Assembly: GCA_027563935.2 (NCBI GenBank)
Contig: CM050446.2
Span: 33,545,501-33,609,500 of the forward strand
DNA: 64,000 bases
Direction: 5' to 3'
DNA from: Costus lasius
Lineage: Eukaryota; Streptophyta; Magnoliopsida; Zingiberales; Costaceae
The notes under the pieces: model-generated
Database searches by the model: none
Told to the model about the DNA's origin: nothing
The model's input: the letters and a program-made list of their open reading frames with translations, nothing else
Position numbers and translations under genes: made by a program
Part shown: positions 43,612-55,200 of the stretch, in pieces
Layout of the letters: every line of letters begins with the position of its first letter
Numbering within the stretch: position 1 is the stretch's first letter

Positions 43612-45249
43612 TGATGTAGGACGGGGAACTAAAGCAATTAAACAACGCTTTTGAAAACTGATTTTGATAGATAGCTTAATAATAAGGAAAACCGAGATTA
43701 AGCTAACGAGGTTTAGAAAACTAATTTTTTTTGTACTTTAAATATATAAGAAAATCCGAATTTAGACTAAGAGCAATAAGTAAGTTCTACACTAGAAAAA
43801 CAGTAACTGCAGGAACTAAACTTACAGTGCAGCCCTTGAGAATAGAAGGGCTGTGCTTCCCGTTCTTCACCGATCCTACTCTGATGGAAGGTGTAGGGTG
43901 GAGCTTACAAGCAATCACAGAAGATCCGTACAAGCCACGGATTTTAATACAGAAATAACTCAAGGGGTGAGGTTAAGCCTCACAAATTCCCTTGCTAACC
44001 CTAAGATAGCTAAAGAGAGGGGAAGAGAAGGAAGGGGGGGTGGCGCCCCTCCTAGACCCACTCCAAGCGCAAGCTACAAGTTAAAATAAACAAGATTTAG
44101 TGTATAGAAGAGTTCTTAAAATCTAATGAAGAAGTTAAGGAAGAAACTTAGCCGATTGGGATGAAAGCTCCTTGAGGCCGAGGATTGATGTTCTCCTTGC
44201 TCCAAACCGAGGGTGAGGGAAGTTCTTCTTGTGATGGCGCACACAAATAAGGGGAAGAACTCCTTAGGGTTTCGGTGGGGAAGCTAGAAGGATGAGAAGA
44301 ACTCGGCTAAAGGAGAAAAACAAGCACTAACACAAGTAATTAACCTAGGCAACTAATAGACAATATTATTTCATCAACAAGTGGTTCGAATACAAGGGGG
44401 AGACCATGCTTTTATAGGCGAGATGGGGCTTAGGGCAGGATAGTCATTAGCTTCCATGCGCCTATTACAAAGATGGTTGGAATTTGAATTTCAAAATCAA
44501 GATGAGGTAGGCGCAAATCCTCTTGGTGAACTTCCTTCTTTGGTGACCTTTGTTTGGCAATTCTTTAAGTGCTTGAGGGAGGTATCTTCTTATCTTTGGC
44601 GAAAAGCTTGTTGGCACATGGACAAGGAATTCAAAATTTGAATCCTTTCCATGAGGGCATGGGCGGCAACAAGAGATGGAATTTTCTCATTAATGTCTTC
44701 ATAAATGCTCTCCTTTAATTGTGGATCTTGATGAGGAATCCCTTTGATTGTGGATCTTGATGGATGAGATTTGAATTCATTCCTCTAGTGGTTGGCGCAT
44801 ATATCTTGATTGGATGATGAGGTGGTTGGTTGCTTCATTGAAGATGCGCCCAATAAATGTAGCAAGTGAGTTATGGCGTGGCTTGAAGTGAGCTTGGGCT
44901 TTGAAGTCTTCCTTTCCTTTTCTGGAGCTGAACTTGATGAGTGGAGCTTGAGTAACCTTGAGCTGGAACTTGAGCTGCTCCTTTTCTTGATTGACCTGCC
45001 AAAATGATCCTAATGCCTACATGCACTACTTTACTATGATGCAAGAGTACATAAAGTTGTATGAATTACAATGCACTACCTACTACAAGTGGACTTGCCA
45101 TAAATGACTACATGATGCATGGTTTTATTGAAAAACAAACTACCCTAAAATGCAATGCAAGAGAGAGGGGACTCTAAGGGAACCCATATCGATTAGGTAC
45201 CCTACGAGTCCGAGCAGATCTCCTCAGAGCAGGGCTACTGCCTCCATCA
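43612..45249 (-). mobile_element. 3' LTR of G1
   Basis: 1638 bp, TGATGTAGG...CCTCCATCA. Its innermost 76 bases encode the last residues of the G1 polyprotein (stop at 45174). Confidence 0.92.
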
Positions 45250-48200
45250 GCTCTCCCCGGGTTGAAAGGATTCTCCTCTGGAGAATTATCCTTGTACCCT
45301 TGGAGTAACTCAGGGGCGGCTATAGCTAGCTCTGACTCAGGAAGCCATACCTCTTCACCATTGATGAGTCTAACTCGATAAAACACTTGTACCTCATTAG
45401 TGGTGAATTTGGTTTGGTCCTCGAGAATAGCCTCAATCTCCATTTTGTTGGTGTCATCTGGATCTGGTATGGGGATAGGCTCATGATAGAGGGTGAGATC
45501 CTCCACGTTGACAGTGGTGGGAATCCCCAGCTCAGGTGGTAGGTCGAGGACATAGGCATTGTCATTGATTTTGTCTACAATGGTGAAGGGGCCTAGTCCT
45601 TTTGCCTCCAACTTGTGTCCAATTCCGTGGATGCGCTCTTCACGTGCTCGTAGGATCACTTTATCACCTGTGGAAAATAACCTTTCTCGGCGATGTTTGT
45701 TAGCAGCTTCGCGATATTGATTAACAGATTCTAGCATTTTTGAAAATATTTTAGCATGCATTTGCGAAGTATGTAAGGCAAAGTCACGAGCAGGTAAGGA
45801 GGTTCTAAAGTGTCTAGGTAGAGGGAAGAGATCTATAGGTTTGTTCGGTTGATATCCTAGGTTGGCTTGGAAAGGGGAGAGACCTGTGGTTTTGTTGACT
45901 GTACTAGTGGGTAAGAGTTTATCCCAGTTGCCAGGATGTTCACTTACCAAACTCCTAAGAATACTCCCAAGTGATCGATTGACCACTTCAGTCTGCCCAT
46001 CCGTCTGGGGATGGTAGGCTGTGGAGAACTTGAGTTTTGTTCTTAGAAGGGTCCATAGGGTCCTCCAAAAATGGCTCACAAACCTAGGGTGTCTATCAGA
46101 CACTATAGTTAAGGGTGTCCCACGAAGCCTGACAACTTCTCTGAAGAAAAGTTTAGCAACATGGGAGGCATCAGTGGTTTTGGTGCAAGCTATAAAATGG
46201 GCCATCTTAGTAAATCTATCGACTACCACAAATATAGAATCATGTTTAGCTGAGGTTCGGGGTAGTCCCAGAATGAAGTCCATACTAAGATCTTGCCAAG
46301 GGGCTTGGGGAATAGGTAAGGGGGTGTACAGGCCGGGACTGTGCTTGTGGACTTTAGTGAGCTGACAAGTCCTACAATGCCTCACGACCTTAGCTACATC
46401 CTGGTAAAGGTTCGGCCAGTAGAACCGTTCCTTTACAAGGGCTTGGGTCTTATCTCGACCGTGGTGCCCGGCAGACCCGCCTCCGTGTAATTCCCAAACA
46501 AGGAATTCTCGGATGGATGTCTTGGGCACACAAAGGGTTGGTCCAAGAAAGAGATACCCATCCCTAAGGGTGTAGAGGGGGTGACTCAATGGGTCTTGAC
46601 TAAGGTCAGCATATAAAGTAGAAAAATCACGACATTCAAGATAGGCATTTTTCATGGAATCAAAGCAAGTAACTTCAACATGCATCTTGTTCAATAATAA
46701 AGTTACTCTACTGAGGGCATCTGCTACTTTATTTTCAGATCCTGATTTATGTCTAAGCACAAAAGTATATTGTTGAAGGTATTCGACCAACTTAGCATGC
46801 CTTGAGTTTAACTTCTTTTGAGCACTTAGATAGGATAGGGCCTGGTGGTCACTGTTAAGGGTGAACTCCCTATGAATGAGATAATGTCTCCAATACCTTA
46901 GGGCTTGGACTACAGCATAAAATTCTTTGTCATAGGTAGAGTATTTTTTTTTGCCTCGTTGAGTTTTTCACTAAAGAAGGCTATGGGATGACCTTCTTGG
47001 CTTAGGGTTCCCCCTATGCCAACTCCAGAGGCGTCACAATCTACCTCAAAGACTTTACTGAAGTCAGGCAGTCTAAGGACCGGGGCAGTGGTCATCTTAT
47101 CCTTAAGTTCTTGGAAGGCTTTGCTAGCAGATTTAGTCCAAGAAAATTCACCTTGTTTTAGGCAACTAGTGATAGGTGCCACTATGGAGCTGAAGTTCCT
47201 TATGAATCTCCTATAAAAGGTTGCTAGGCCATGGAAGCTTCTGACCTCAGTGATGGTCTTAGGTTCAGGCCAATCTTTGATGGCTTGGATCTTGGATGGG
47301 TCGGCTTGAAGGCCATGCTCAGACACTATGAATCCTAAGAAGATCACACTATGTGACAGAAAGGAGCATTTCTTGAGATTGATATAGAGTTGCTCTTCCT
47401 TAAGGAGGTCAAGGGTCTTCCTAAGGTGCTCTAGGTGTTCCTCCTTAGTCTTACTATAGATGAGGATATCATCAAAGTAGACTACTAGGAATTTTCCAAT
47501 GAAAGGCTTTAAGACTTGGGTCATGAGTCTCATGAATGTGGAAGGAGCATTAGTCAAGCCAAAAGGCATGACTAACCATTCATAGAGACCATCCTTGGTC
47601 TTGAAAGCGGTCTTCCATTCATCACCTAGCCTTATCCTGACCTGGTGGTATCCACTTCTTAAGTCAAGTTTGCTAAACCACTTAGAGCCAACTAACATGT
47701 CTAGCATGTCATCAAGTCTGGGAATAGGGAACCTATACTTGACTGTGATTTTGTTTATGGCTCTGCAGTCTATACACATGCGCCAACTGCCATCCTTTTT
47801 AGGGGTGAGCAGAGCAGGCACGGCGCAAGGGCTTAGACTTTCTCTAATATGTCCTTTCTCTAATAGGTCATCTACTTGCCTCTTAAGTTCTTGATGCTCA
47901 GTAGGGTTCATCCTATAGTGGGGTAGATTGGGAAGGGTTGAGCCAGGGACAAGATCTATTGCATGCTGGATGTCCCTAAGAGGTGGAAGACCTGTGGGTA
48001 GTTCTTCAGGGGTAAGCTCACTATATTGTTCTAAGAGGGTTTCTACTTCAGGGGGTGGCTTACTCTCTTCCTCTTGGTTGACTTCTTTGAGTACTAAGGT
48101 GAACAAAGGTTGATCAGGTTTATAATCCTTAGGTCTCATGAGCTGAAGGGTTGGTTGTATGGTTTTGGTCTCTTCTATTTTTCCCTTATTGGTTGAGACT

Positions 48201-49891
48201 TTAAGTTCTCTGGGCATGGATGGTTTTAGTTTGATCTTTTGACCTGAGTGACTAAAGACATAGGTATTAGTCCGACCGTAGTGGACTACATCCATGTCAT
48301 ATAGCCATGGTCTGCCTAGAAGGACTTGAGCGACATCCATGGTGATGACGTCGCACCAAATTTGTCCATCATAGGTACCAAACTGTAAAGGTACTAGACT
48401 CCTATGGGTTACTGGCACACTAGACTGGTTGACCCAAGAGATGTTATAAGGGGTTGGGTGAGCTTCCATCTTAAGCTTAAACTTGGTAACGGCAGAGTGG
48501 GAGACAGCGTTGAGACTACTACCCCCATCTATCACTACTTTGCACATGTTTCCATTGCATTTCGTGTAAGTATGGAAGATACTAGTTCTTCGCCAATCAT
48601 CCGTGGGTGAGGGTTTGATCAGGGTACACCTAACAACTCCTAAGGTGTTTTGGGCAGGTTCCTCACTACTATCATACTCATTGTCTTCTAGGATTTGGCA
48701 GTCAGAATCTGGGTCATTAATATCTTCAAGTCTAGGGGTTTGGTTTTCCTCACCTAGGTATAAGACCCTTTTGGGATAGTCTTTCATATAGTGTCCATAT
48801 TGTTGACACCCATGGCATTTGACCCTAGATGCGTCTGGATAACTAGAGGGCTTGGTTTTAGAAGTACTAGAGCTTTGAGGTTGAGTTGGTTTAGGAGAGC
48901 TTTGAGGTTGGGTTGGTCTAGGACTTGGTCTAGAGGCACTAAACTCTTTCCTATAGGCAACCTTAAGTTCTTGCTCAATCTCCTTGGCTCTAAGATGGGC
49001 AACCTCTATGGAGTCTATTTGGTAGTAGGTAAGGCCCTTTCTAATCTCAGATCGGAGACCATTTTTATACCTGCTAAGGGTAAATAGAGGGTTTTCTCCT
49101 GGGTTTCCCCTAAGGAGGAATTCCTCAAAGCTAGCAGTGTATTGGTCAACAGTCATAGATCCTTGGGTTAAGCTAGAGGCTTGGTCAAACAACTTACTCT
49201 GAAAGTATGAAGGGACATATTTCAGTTTAAGTTGTTGGCGCATTTCTAGCCACGTTTCTATGGGGGGTAGGTTGAGTCTCTCTTGGTTGTTCTCTATATT
49301 GGTCCAATACAACCTAGCATTTCCCTCAAGAAGGCACTTTGCAAGTCGGACTTTGCTGTGCTCAGGGATCATGCTCCACTCGAAATATTGTTCGAGCTTG
49401 GTTGTCCAATCCAAGAAGTCTCGGGGTTCTAAAGAGCCATTGAAGGTTGGGGGATTGAGTTTGATAGCGCGGTGCACTTCATCCTCCCTAAACCTGGGTT
49501 GTGGTGGGGTTTGAATGGGAGGTCCATTCCACATAGTTGGTTGGTGTGCATGGGTTGGATTGGGGTATCCATTCCATGTTGGTTGGGGATGGTTCCCTAC
49601 ATGGTGTGGATTAGGGTTTCCATTCCACATAGGTTGGGTGCCTGCACGGGTTGGGGTTTGATGCCCGTTCCACGCAGGTGATTGTTGAGTGTCTACATGA
49701 TGAGGACTAGGTGGTTCACTAGCATGATTAGAAGACCTTTCCCTAAAGTCATGGAACTCAGTGGTAAGTTGGTTGAGGCTTCGGGTAAGGGTCCCTATTT
49801 GCTCAGTTAAGAATTCAAACTTCTCATTCATGGCCGTATGATCCATGGTGGGATTTTGTTCTTGTTGTTGTGTTTTAGACCGAGTTTGCAT
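45174..49891 (-). pseudogene. G1 gag-pol polyprotein, one frameshift
   Basis: Starts MQTRSKTQQQEQ at 49891. Domains in order: gag core (LNPPTFNGSLEPRDFLDWTT), zinc knuckle CHGCQQYGHYMKDY (last Cys replaced by Tyr), protease-like KVVIDGGSSLNAVS, RT with YFDDILIYSK and RNase H with VDCDASGVGIGG. A one-base loss in a run of A (T run near 46951-46960) shifts the frame. The second block (46790-45174) holds the end of RNase H, the integrase HHCC region, the catalytic core (LSMDFILG, VSDRHPRF, GQTEVVNRSL) and a chromodomain-like tail (NGEEVWLPESELAIAAPELL). Compared with G2 the integrase lacks six residues after KLLPT. The C terminus (RRSARTRRVPNRYGFP) is read from the LTR. Inactive as it stands but very recently so. 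Confidence 0.92.
45250..45263 (-). promoter_or_regulatory. G1 polypurine tract inside the coding region
   Basis: The - strand reads AACCCGGGGAGAGC directly before TGATGGAGG. The same bases are translated in the polyprotein (NPGRAD). Confidence 0.75.
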
Positions 49892-50057
49892 GGGTGTTTT
49901 GAAAACTATAGTTTCAAAAATAAGGCAAAGTGATAGATAAATATGTAGTCTGTTATGGATCCAAGTTCTTTCAACAACCTAATTCCAAAGATCGCTTAGA
50001 AGTAGAAAGTAAGTTTTTTTTTTTTGAGGCTTACAAAAATCTAGTCTAAGAGCCTAG

Positions 50058-50069
50058 GCTCTGATACCA
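50058..50069 (-). promoter_or_regulatory. G1 primer-binding site, initiator Met-tRNA type
   Basis: TGGTATCAGAGC on the - strand, three bases from the LTR at 50073. Confidence 0.88.
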
Positions 50070-50072
50070 AGC

Positions 50073-50698
50073 TGATGTAGGACGGGGAACTAAAGCAATC
50101 AAACAACGCTTTTGAAAACTGATTTTGATAGATAGCTTAATAATAAGGAAAACCGAGATTAAGCTAATGAGGTTTAGAAAACTAATTTTTTTTGTACTTT
50201 AAATATATAAGAAAATCCGAATTTAGACTAAGAGCAATAAGTAAGTTCTACACTAGAAAAACAGTAAGTGCAGGAACTAAACTTACAGTGCAGCCCTTGA
50301 GAATTGAAGGGCTGTGCTTCCCGTTCTTCACCGGTCCTACTCTGATGGAAGGTGTAGGGTGGAGCTTACAAGCAATCACAGAAGATCCGTACAAGCCACG
50401 GATTTTAATACAGAAATAACTCAAGGGGTGAGGTTAAGCCTCACAAATTCCCTTGCTAACCCTAAGATAGCTAAAGAGAGGGGAAGAGAAGGAAGGGGGG
50501 GTGGCGCCCCTCCTAAACCCACTCCAAGCGCAAGCTACAAGTTAAAATAAACAAGATTTAGTGTATAGAAGAGTTCTTAAAATCTAATGAAGAAGTTAAG
50601 GAAGAAACTTAGCCAATTGGGATGAAAGCTCCTTGAGGCCGAGGATTGATGTTCTCCTTGCTCCAAACCGAGGGTGAGGGAAGTTCTTCTTGTGATGG
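50073..50698 (-). mobile_element. 5' LTR of G1, left segment
   Basis: Matches 43612-44237. Interrupted at GATGG by G2. Confidence 0.92.
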
Positions 50699-52298
50699 TG
50701 ATGTAGGGGAGAATCACAAACATGCAAACGACGATTTTCGAAAGTAGTTTTTTTGTCGTATCATAAACTAGAGAAAAACCGACTTTAACTAACGAGATTG
50801 AAAATACTGTTTTTGTATTTTTAGATAGAAAACCCGAAAGTTAACTACTTGCAAGAAGGAAAATGACAATAATTTTAAAGAAGACTTACAGTGCGGCCCT
50901 TGAGAATAGAAGGACCGTCCTTCCCGTTCTTCACCGGTCCTACTCTGATGGAAGGTGCAGGTTACACACAGGGCATTTCAGCAACCCCACACAGGCGTGG
51001 GTGAGTTATAAAGCAGGAATAAAATATAACAACACTTAAGTCAAGAGGGAGGCTAATCCTCCAAATTCTCTTGCTAACAAACAAGGGACTATCTAAAAGG
51101 GGGAAGATCAAGAGAGTAGGATGCGCCAACTTCCTTGCGCCAAGTCCTACAAGATCAAGAAGTGTGTAGTAAGATGTTCTTAAGAGGTGAAAAGAAAAGA
51201 CACAAGAAGATAGGGCACTTAACTTAGATAGTTGCCTTGAGGGAGACCAAAGATGCATCCATGTTCTTGCGCCAATTTCAAGCTCTTTCCTCTTTGATAT
51301 TGTGGCCTTGAAGATGGAGAAGCTCTCGGCCTTGCTTTGATGAATGGATGGTGAGGAGAAGAGGAGGGGAGGCTCGGCTCTTGATGGAAGAAAGGGGAAG
51401 ATGGAGAGGCTTGGGCGACACAAGCACCCAAAGGAGAAGAAGTAGGCGACACAAGCACCTTTCTTTGGCTAGGAAACTAGTCAACAATATATTTCAACAA
51501 TGCTTATGCACATGATGCGATGGGATACATTTATAGGCGGCTAAGGGATGAGGGCAAGGTGGTCATTGGCCCCTTGCGCCCCTTACATTCTTGGTGATAA
51601 TTCGAAAATGAAGAAAGGCATTAAAGGGCTGATATTGTTGTCTTCTTTGGAGAGTCTTCAAAGGAAAGCTTTTGAATTTCGAATTTGGCTTTCTTCCTTG
51701 TGTTGATGTCGCATGGGTGGAGAGTTGGCTGAATTCAAAATCCTTCCAAGTTGGTTTGAGCGGCAAGGAGAGGAAGGAAGGGATTCACCATGATTTGTGG
51801 ATCTAGATTAGGCGCCCCTTGATTTGTTGATCTAGAGTGGTGCCCCTTGATTTATGGATCTAGATTGAGCCTTGCTTCCATTTGTTGCTTGAGGATGGCG
51901 CAAATAAATCCATGGGCTGATATCTTCTTCAATTGGAAAGGGCCTTGGAGCGGGGCTTTGAAGTGGAGTTGATTTGAGCTAGGTTGAAGTGACCTTTCCA
52001 TAATGGGAACTAGCTTCTTGGAGTAGAGTGAGCTAGCTAACTTGTATCCCTTGAGCCATCTTTAAATGCATCCAAACTACATGCACTAACCTACCATGAC
52101 ATTACAATGCACAACCTACCAACAACATTCATAAAATAAACTACATGATAGACTTTGGGGTGGAACTAACCTATCATGCTATGCAATGCAAATAAGGAAA
52201 GTACTGAAAAGGAAAGTGGACTCTAAGTGAAGCCATACCTGATGGGCTTCCTCCGAGCCCTAGTGGATCTTCTAGGAGCTGTGTTTGGCCCTCCATCA
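50699..52298 (-). mobile_element. 3' LTR of G2
   Basis: 1600 bp. The polyprotein stop (52174-52176) is inside it, about 125 bases from its inner edge. Confidence 0.93.
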
Positions 52299-55200
52299 TT
52301 TCTCCCCGGGTTGGAAAAATTCTCCTCAGGAGAATATCCTTGAATCCTTGGAGCAAATCTGGAGCAGCCAGGGCTAGCTCTGCCTCGGGGAGCCAGGCCT
52401 CCTCACCATTAGAAAATTTAACGCGGTAAAACAGTTGTATCTCGTCAGGGGTGAGTCGGGTCTGATCCTCAAGGATATCCACTATCTCTGGATCGAAGGG
52501 GGCCTCTGGTTCTTTGAGTGAGAGAGGCTCCTTGTAAGCAGTGAGATCCTCCACGTTGACTGTGGTGGGGATCCCCAAATCTGGAGGCAGATCAAGCACA
52601 TATGCGTTGTTGTTGATCTTGCCTACTATGATGAAGGGTCCCAAACCCTTTGCGTCCAGCTTGCGTCCGTGTCCTTGGATACGCTCCTTGCGGACTCGCA
52701 GAATCACCTGATCACCTACATTGAATAACCTTTCTCGGCGTTTCTTGTTAGCAGCTTCGCAATATGAAACAGTAGAGTCTAGAATTTTTCTAAGAATCTC
52801 ATGGTGCATTTGTGAAATATTGAAAGCATAATCACGAGCTGATAAAGAAGGCATTAAACTCTTGGGTAAGGCAATCAGATCAATGGGTTTCTTAGGCTGA
52901 TACCCTAAGTTTGCCTGAAAGGGGGAGAGACCTGTAGTCCTATTTACGACACTATTATAGGAGAACTCGGCGGTGGGCAAAAGTTTGTCCCAAGTGCCGG
53001 GGTGTTCACCTACAAGGCTTCTAAGGATGTTCCCCAGTGATCGGTTGACCACCTCAGTCTGACCATCCGTTTGGGGATGATAGGCTGTAGAGAACTTCAG
53101 TTTGGTACCTAGTAAGGTCCACAAGGTCTTCCAAAAATAACTAACAAACCGGGTGTCCCTATCAGAAACTATGGTAAGGGGGGTACCATGTAGCCTAACA
53201 ACCTCCTTAAAGAATAACTTGGCTATGTGAGAGGCATCAGAGGTTTTATAGCATGGAATGAAATGGGCCATCTTAGTGAATCTATCTACTACTACAAAGA
53301 TGGAGTCATGTTTGCTAGATGTTCTGGGCAGCCCTAGGATGAAATCCATGCTCAAGTCTTGCCATGGAGCTTGAGGAATGGGTAGCGGGGTGTAAAGGCC
53401 AGCACTCTGCTTATGGGTCTTAGTTACTTGGCATGTTCTACAGTGGCTAACCACCTTAGCAACATCCCTGTTGAGGTTCGGCCAATAAAACCTCTCCTCA
53501 ACTAAGGCTTGGGTTTTATCCCGACCATGGTGACCTGCAGACCCTCCTCCGTGTAATTCCCAAATGAGGAACTCTCGGATTGAGGTCTTAGGGATACAAA
53601 GTATAGGTCCAAGAAATAAGAACCCATCCCTAAGGGTGTACAAAGGATGACTTAGGGGGTCAACACTAAGTTCAGCATGTATAGAAGCAAAGTCAGGACA
53701 ATCAATATAAGCAGTTTTCATACTTTCAAAGCCAGTAACTTGAACATGTAATTGCTGCATAAGTAAAGTAACCCTACTCAAAGCATCAGCTACTTTGTTT
53801 TCTTTTCCTGACTTGTGTTTTAAGACAAAGGTGTACTGCTGGATATACTCTACCCACTTGGCATGTCTAAAGTTCAATTTCTTTTGAGCACTAAGGTAGG
53901 ACAAAGCCTGATGATCACTATTAAGGATAAACTCATTATGAATCAGGTAATGTCTCCAATATCTAAGAGATTGAACTACAGCATAAAACTCCTTGTCATA
54001 AGTTGAGTATTTCTGTTTTGCCTCATTGAGTTTTTCACTGAAAAAGGCAACAGGGTGACCTTCTTGACTGAGGGTCCCTCCTATGCCAATCCCAGAGGCA
54101 TCACAGTCAATCTCAAAGACTTTGCTGAAGTCAGGGAGTCTGAGGACTGGGGCTGTGGTCATTCTAATTTTAAGTTCACTAAAGGCTCGGCTAGCAGGTT
54201 TAGTCCAAGTAAAATCTCCTAGTTTTAAGCAACTAGTAATGGGGGCAACAATAGTACTGAAGTTTCTAATGAACCTTCGGTAGAAGGTAGCTAAGCCATG
54301 GAAGCTCCTAACTTCAGTTAGAGTTTTGGGTTCTGGCCAATCTAGGATAGCTTGGACCTTAGAGGGGTCAGCTTGAAGGCCCTGCTCAGACACTATGAAC
54401 CCTAGAAAGACAACACTGCTAGAGAGGAAAGAACATTTCTTCAAGTTGATGTAAAGCTTCTCTTTCCTAAGTAGGTCAAGGGTTCTTCTGAGATGATCTA
54501 GGTGAGCTTCCTTAGTTTTGCTAAAAATTAAGATGTCATCAAAATAAACAACTAGGAATCGACCTATATATGGTTTCAAGACTTGTGTCATTAGCCTCAT
54601 AAAGGTGGAAGGGGCGTTAGTTAAGCCAAAGGGCATCACTAACCACTCATATAAACCATCTTTCGTTTTGAAAGCGGTTTTCCACTCATCTCCTTCTCTA
54701 ACTCTCACTTGATGGTATCCACTTCTAAGATCAAGTTTGGTGAACCATTTAGACCCAACTAGCATGTCTAACATATCGTCCAACCTAGGAATAGGGAACC
54801 TATACTTCACAGTTATTTTGTTTATGGCACAGCAGTCTATGCACATGCGCCAGTTGCCATCCTTCTTGGGGGTCAAGAGGGCTGGAACAGCACATGGGCT
54901 AAGGCTTTCCCTAATGTAACCCTTGGCTAACAAGTCATCTACTTGTCTTTTAAGTTCGGTGTGCTCAGTAGGGTTCATCCTATAATGAGGGAGGTTGGGT
55001 AAGGTGGATCCAGGGACAAGGTCTATAACATGTTGGATATCCCTAAGTGGGGGTAGGCCATTGGGTAAGTCTTCTGGGATAAGCTCACGATAGTCTTCTA
55101 GGATGTTCTCTACCTCAGGAGGGGTTTTGGTTTCAGTCTCAGGTGTGGCCTCTTTAATGATAAGGGTATAGAGAGGTTGGTCTTCTAGGCATTCCTTAGC

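Noticed and set aside
44456..44641. A 61-codon frame repeated at 58877-59062
   Set aside because: Lies in the G1 LTR and is duplicated with it; it reads against the element's sense and has no motif.
50962..51423. A 153-codon frame in the G2 LTR, repeated almost unchanged at 57299-57760
   Set aside because: It is identical in both LTRs only because the LTRs are young duplicates. The product is Ser/Leu/Pro-rich with no domain, and no related frame exists at the matching place in G1.
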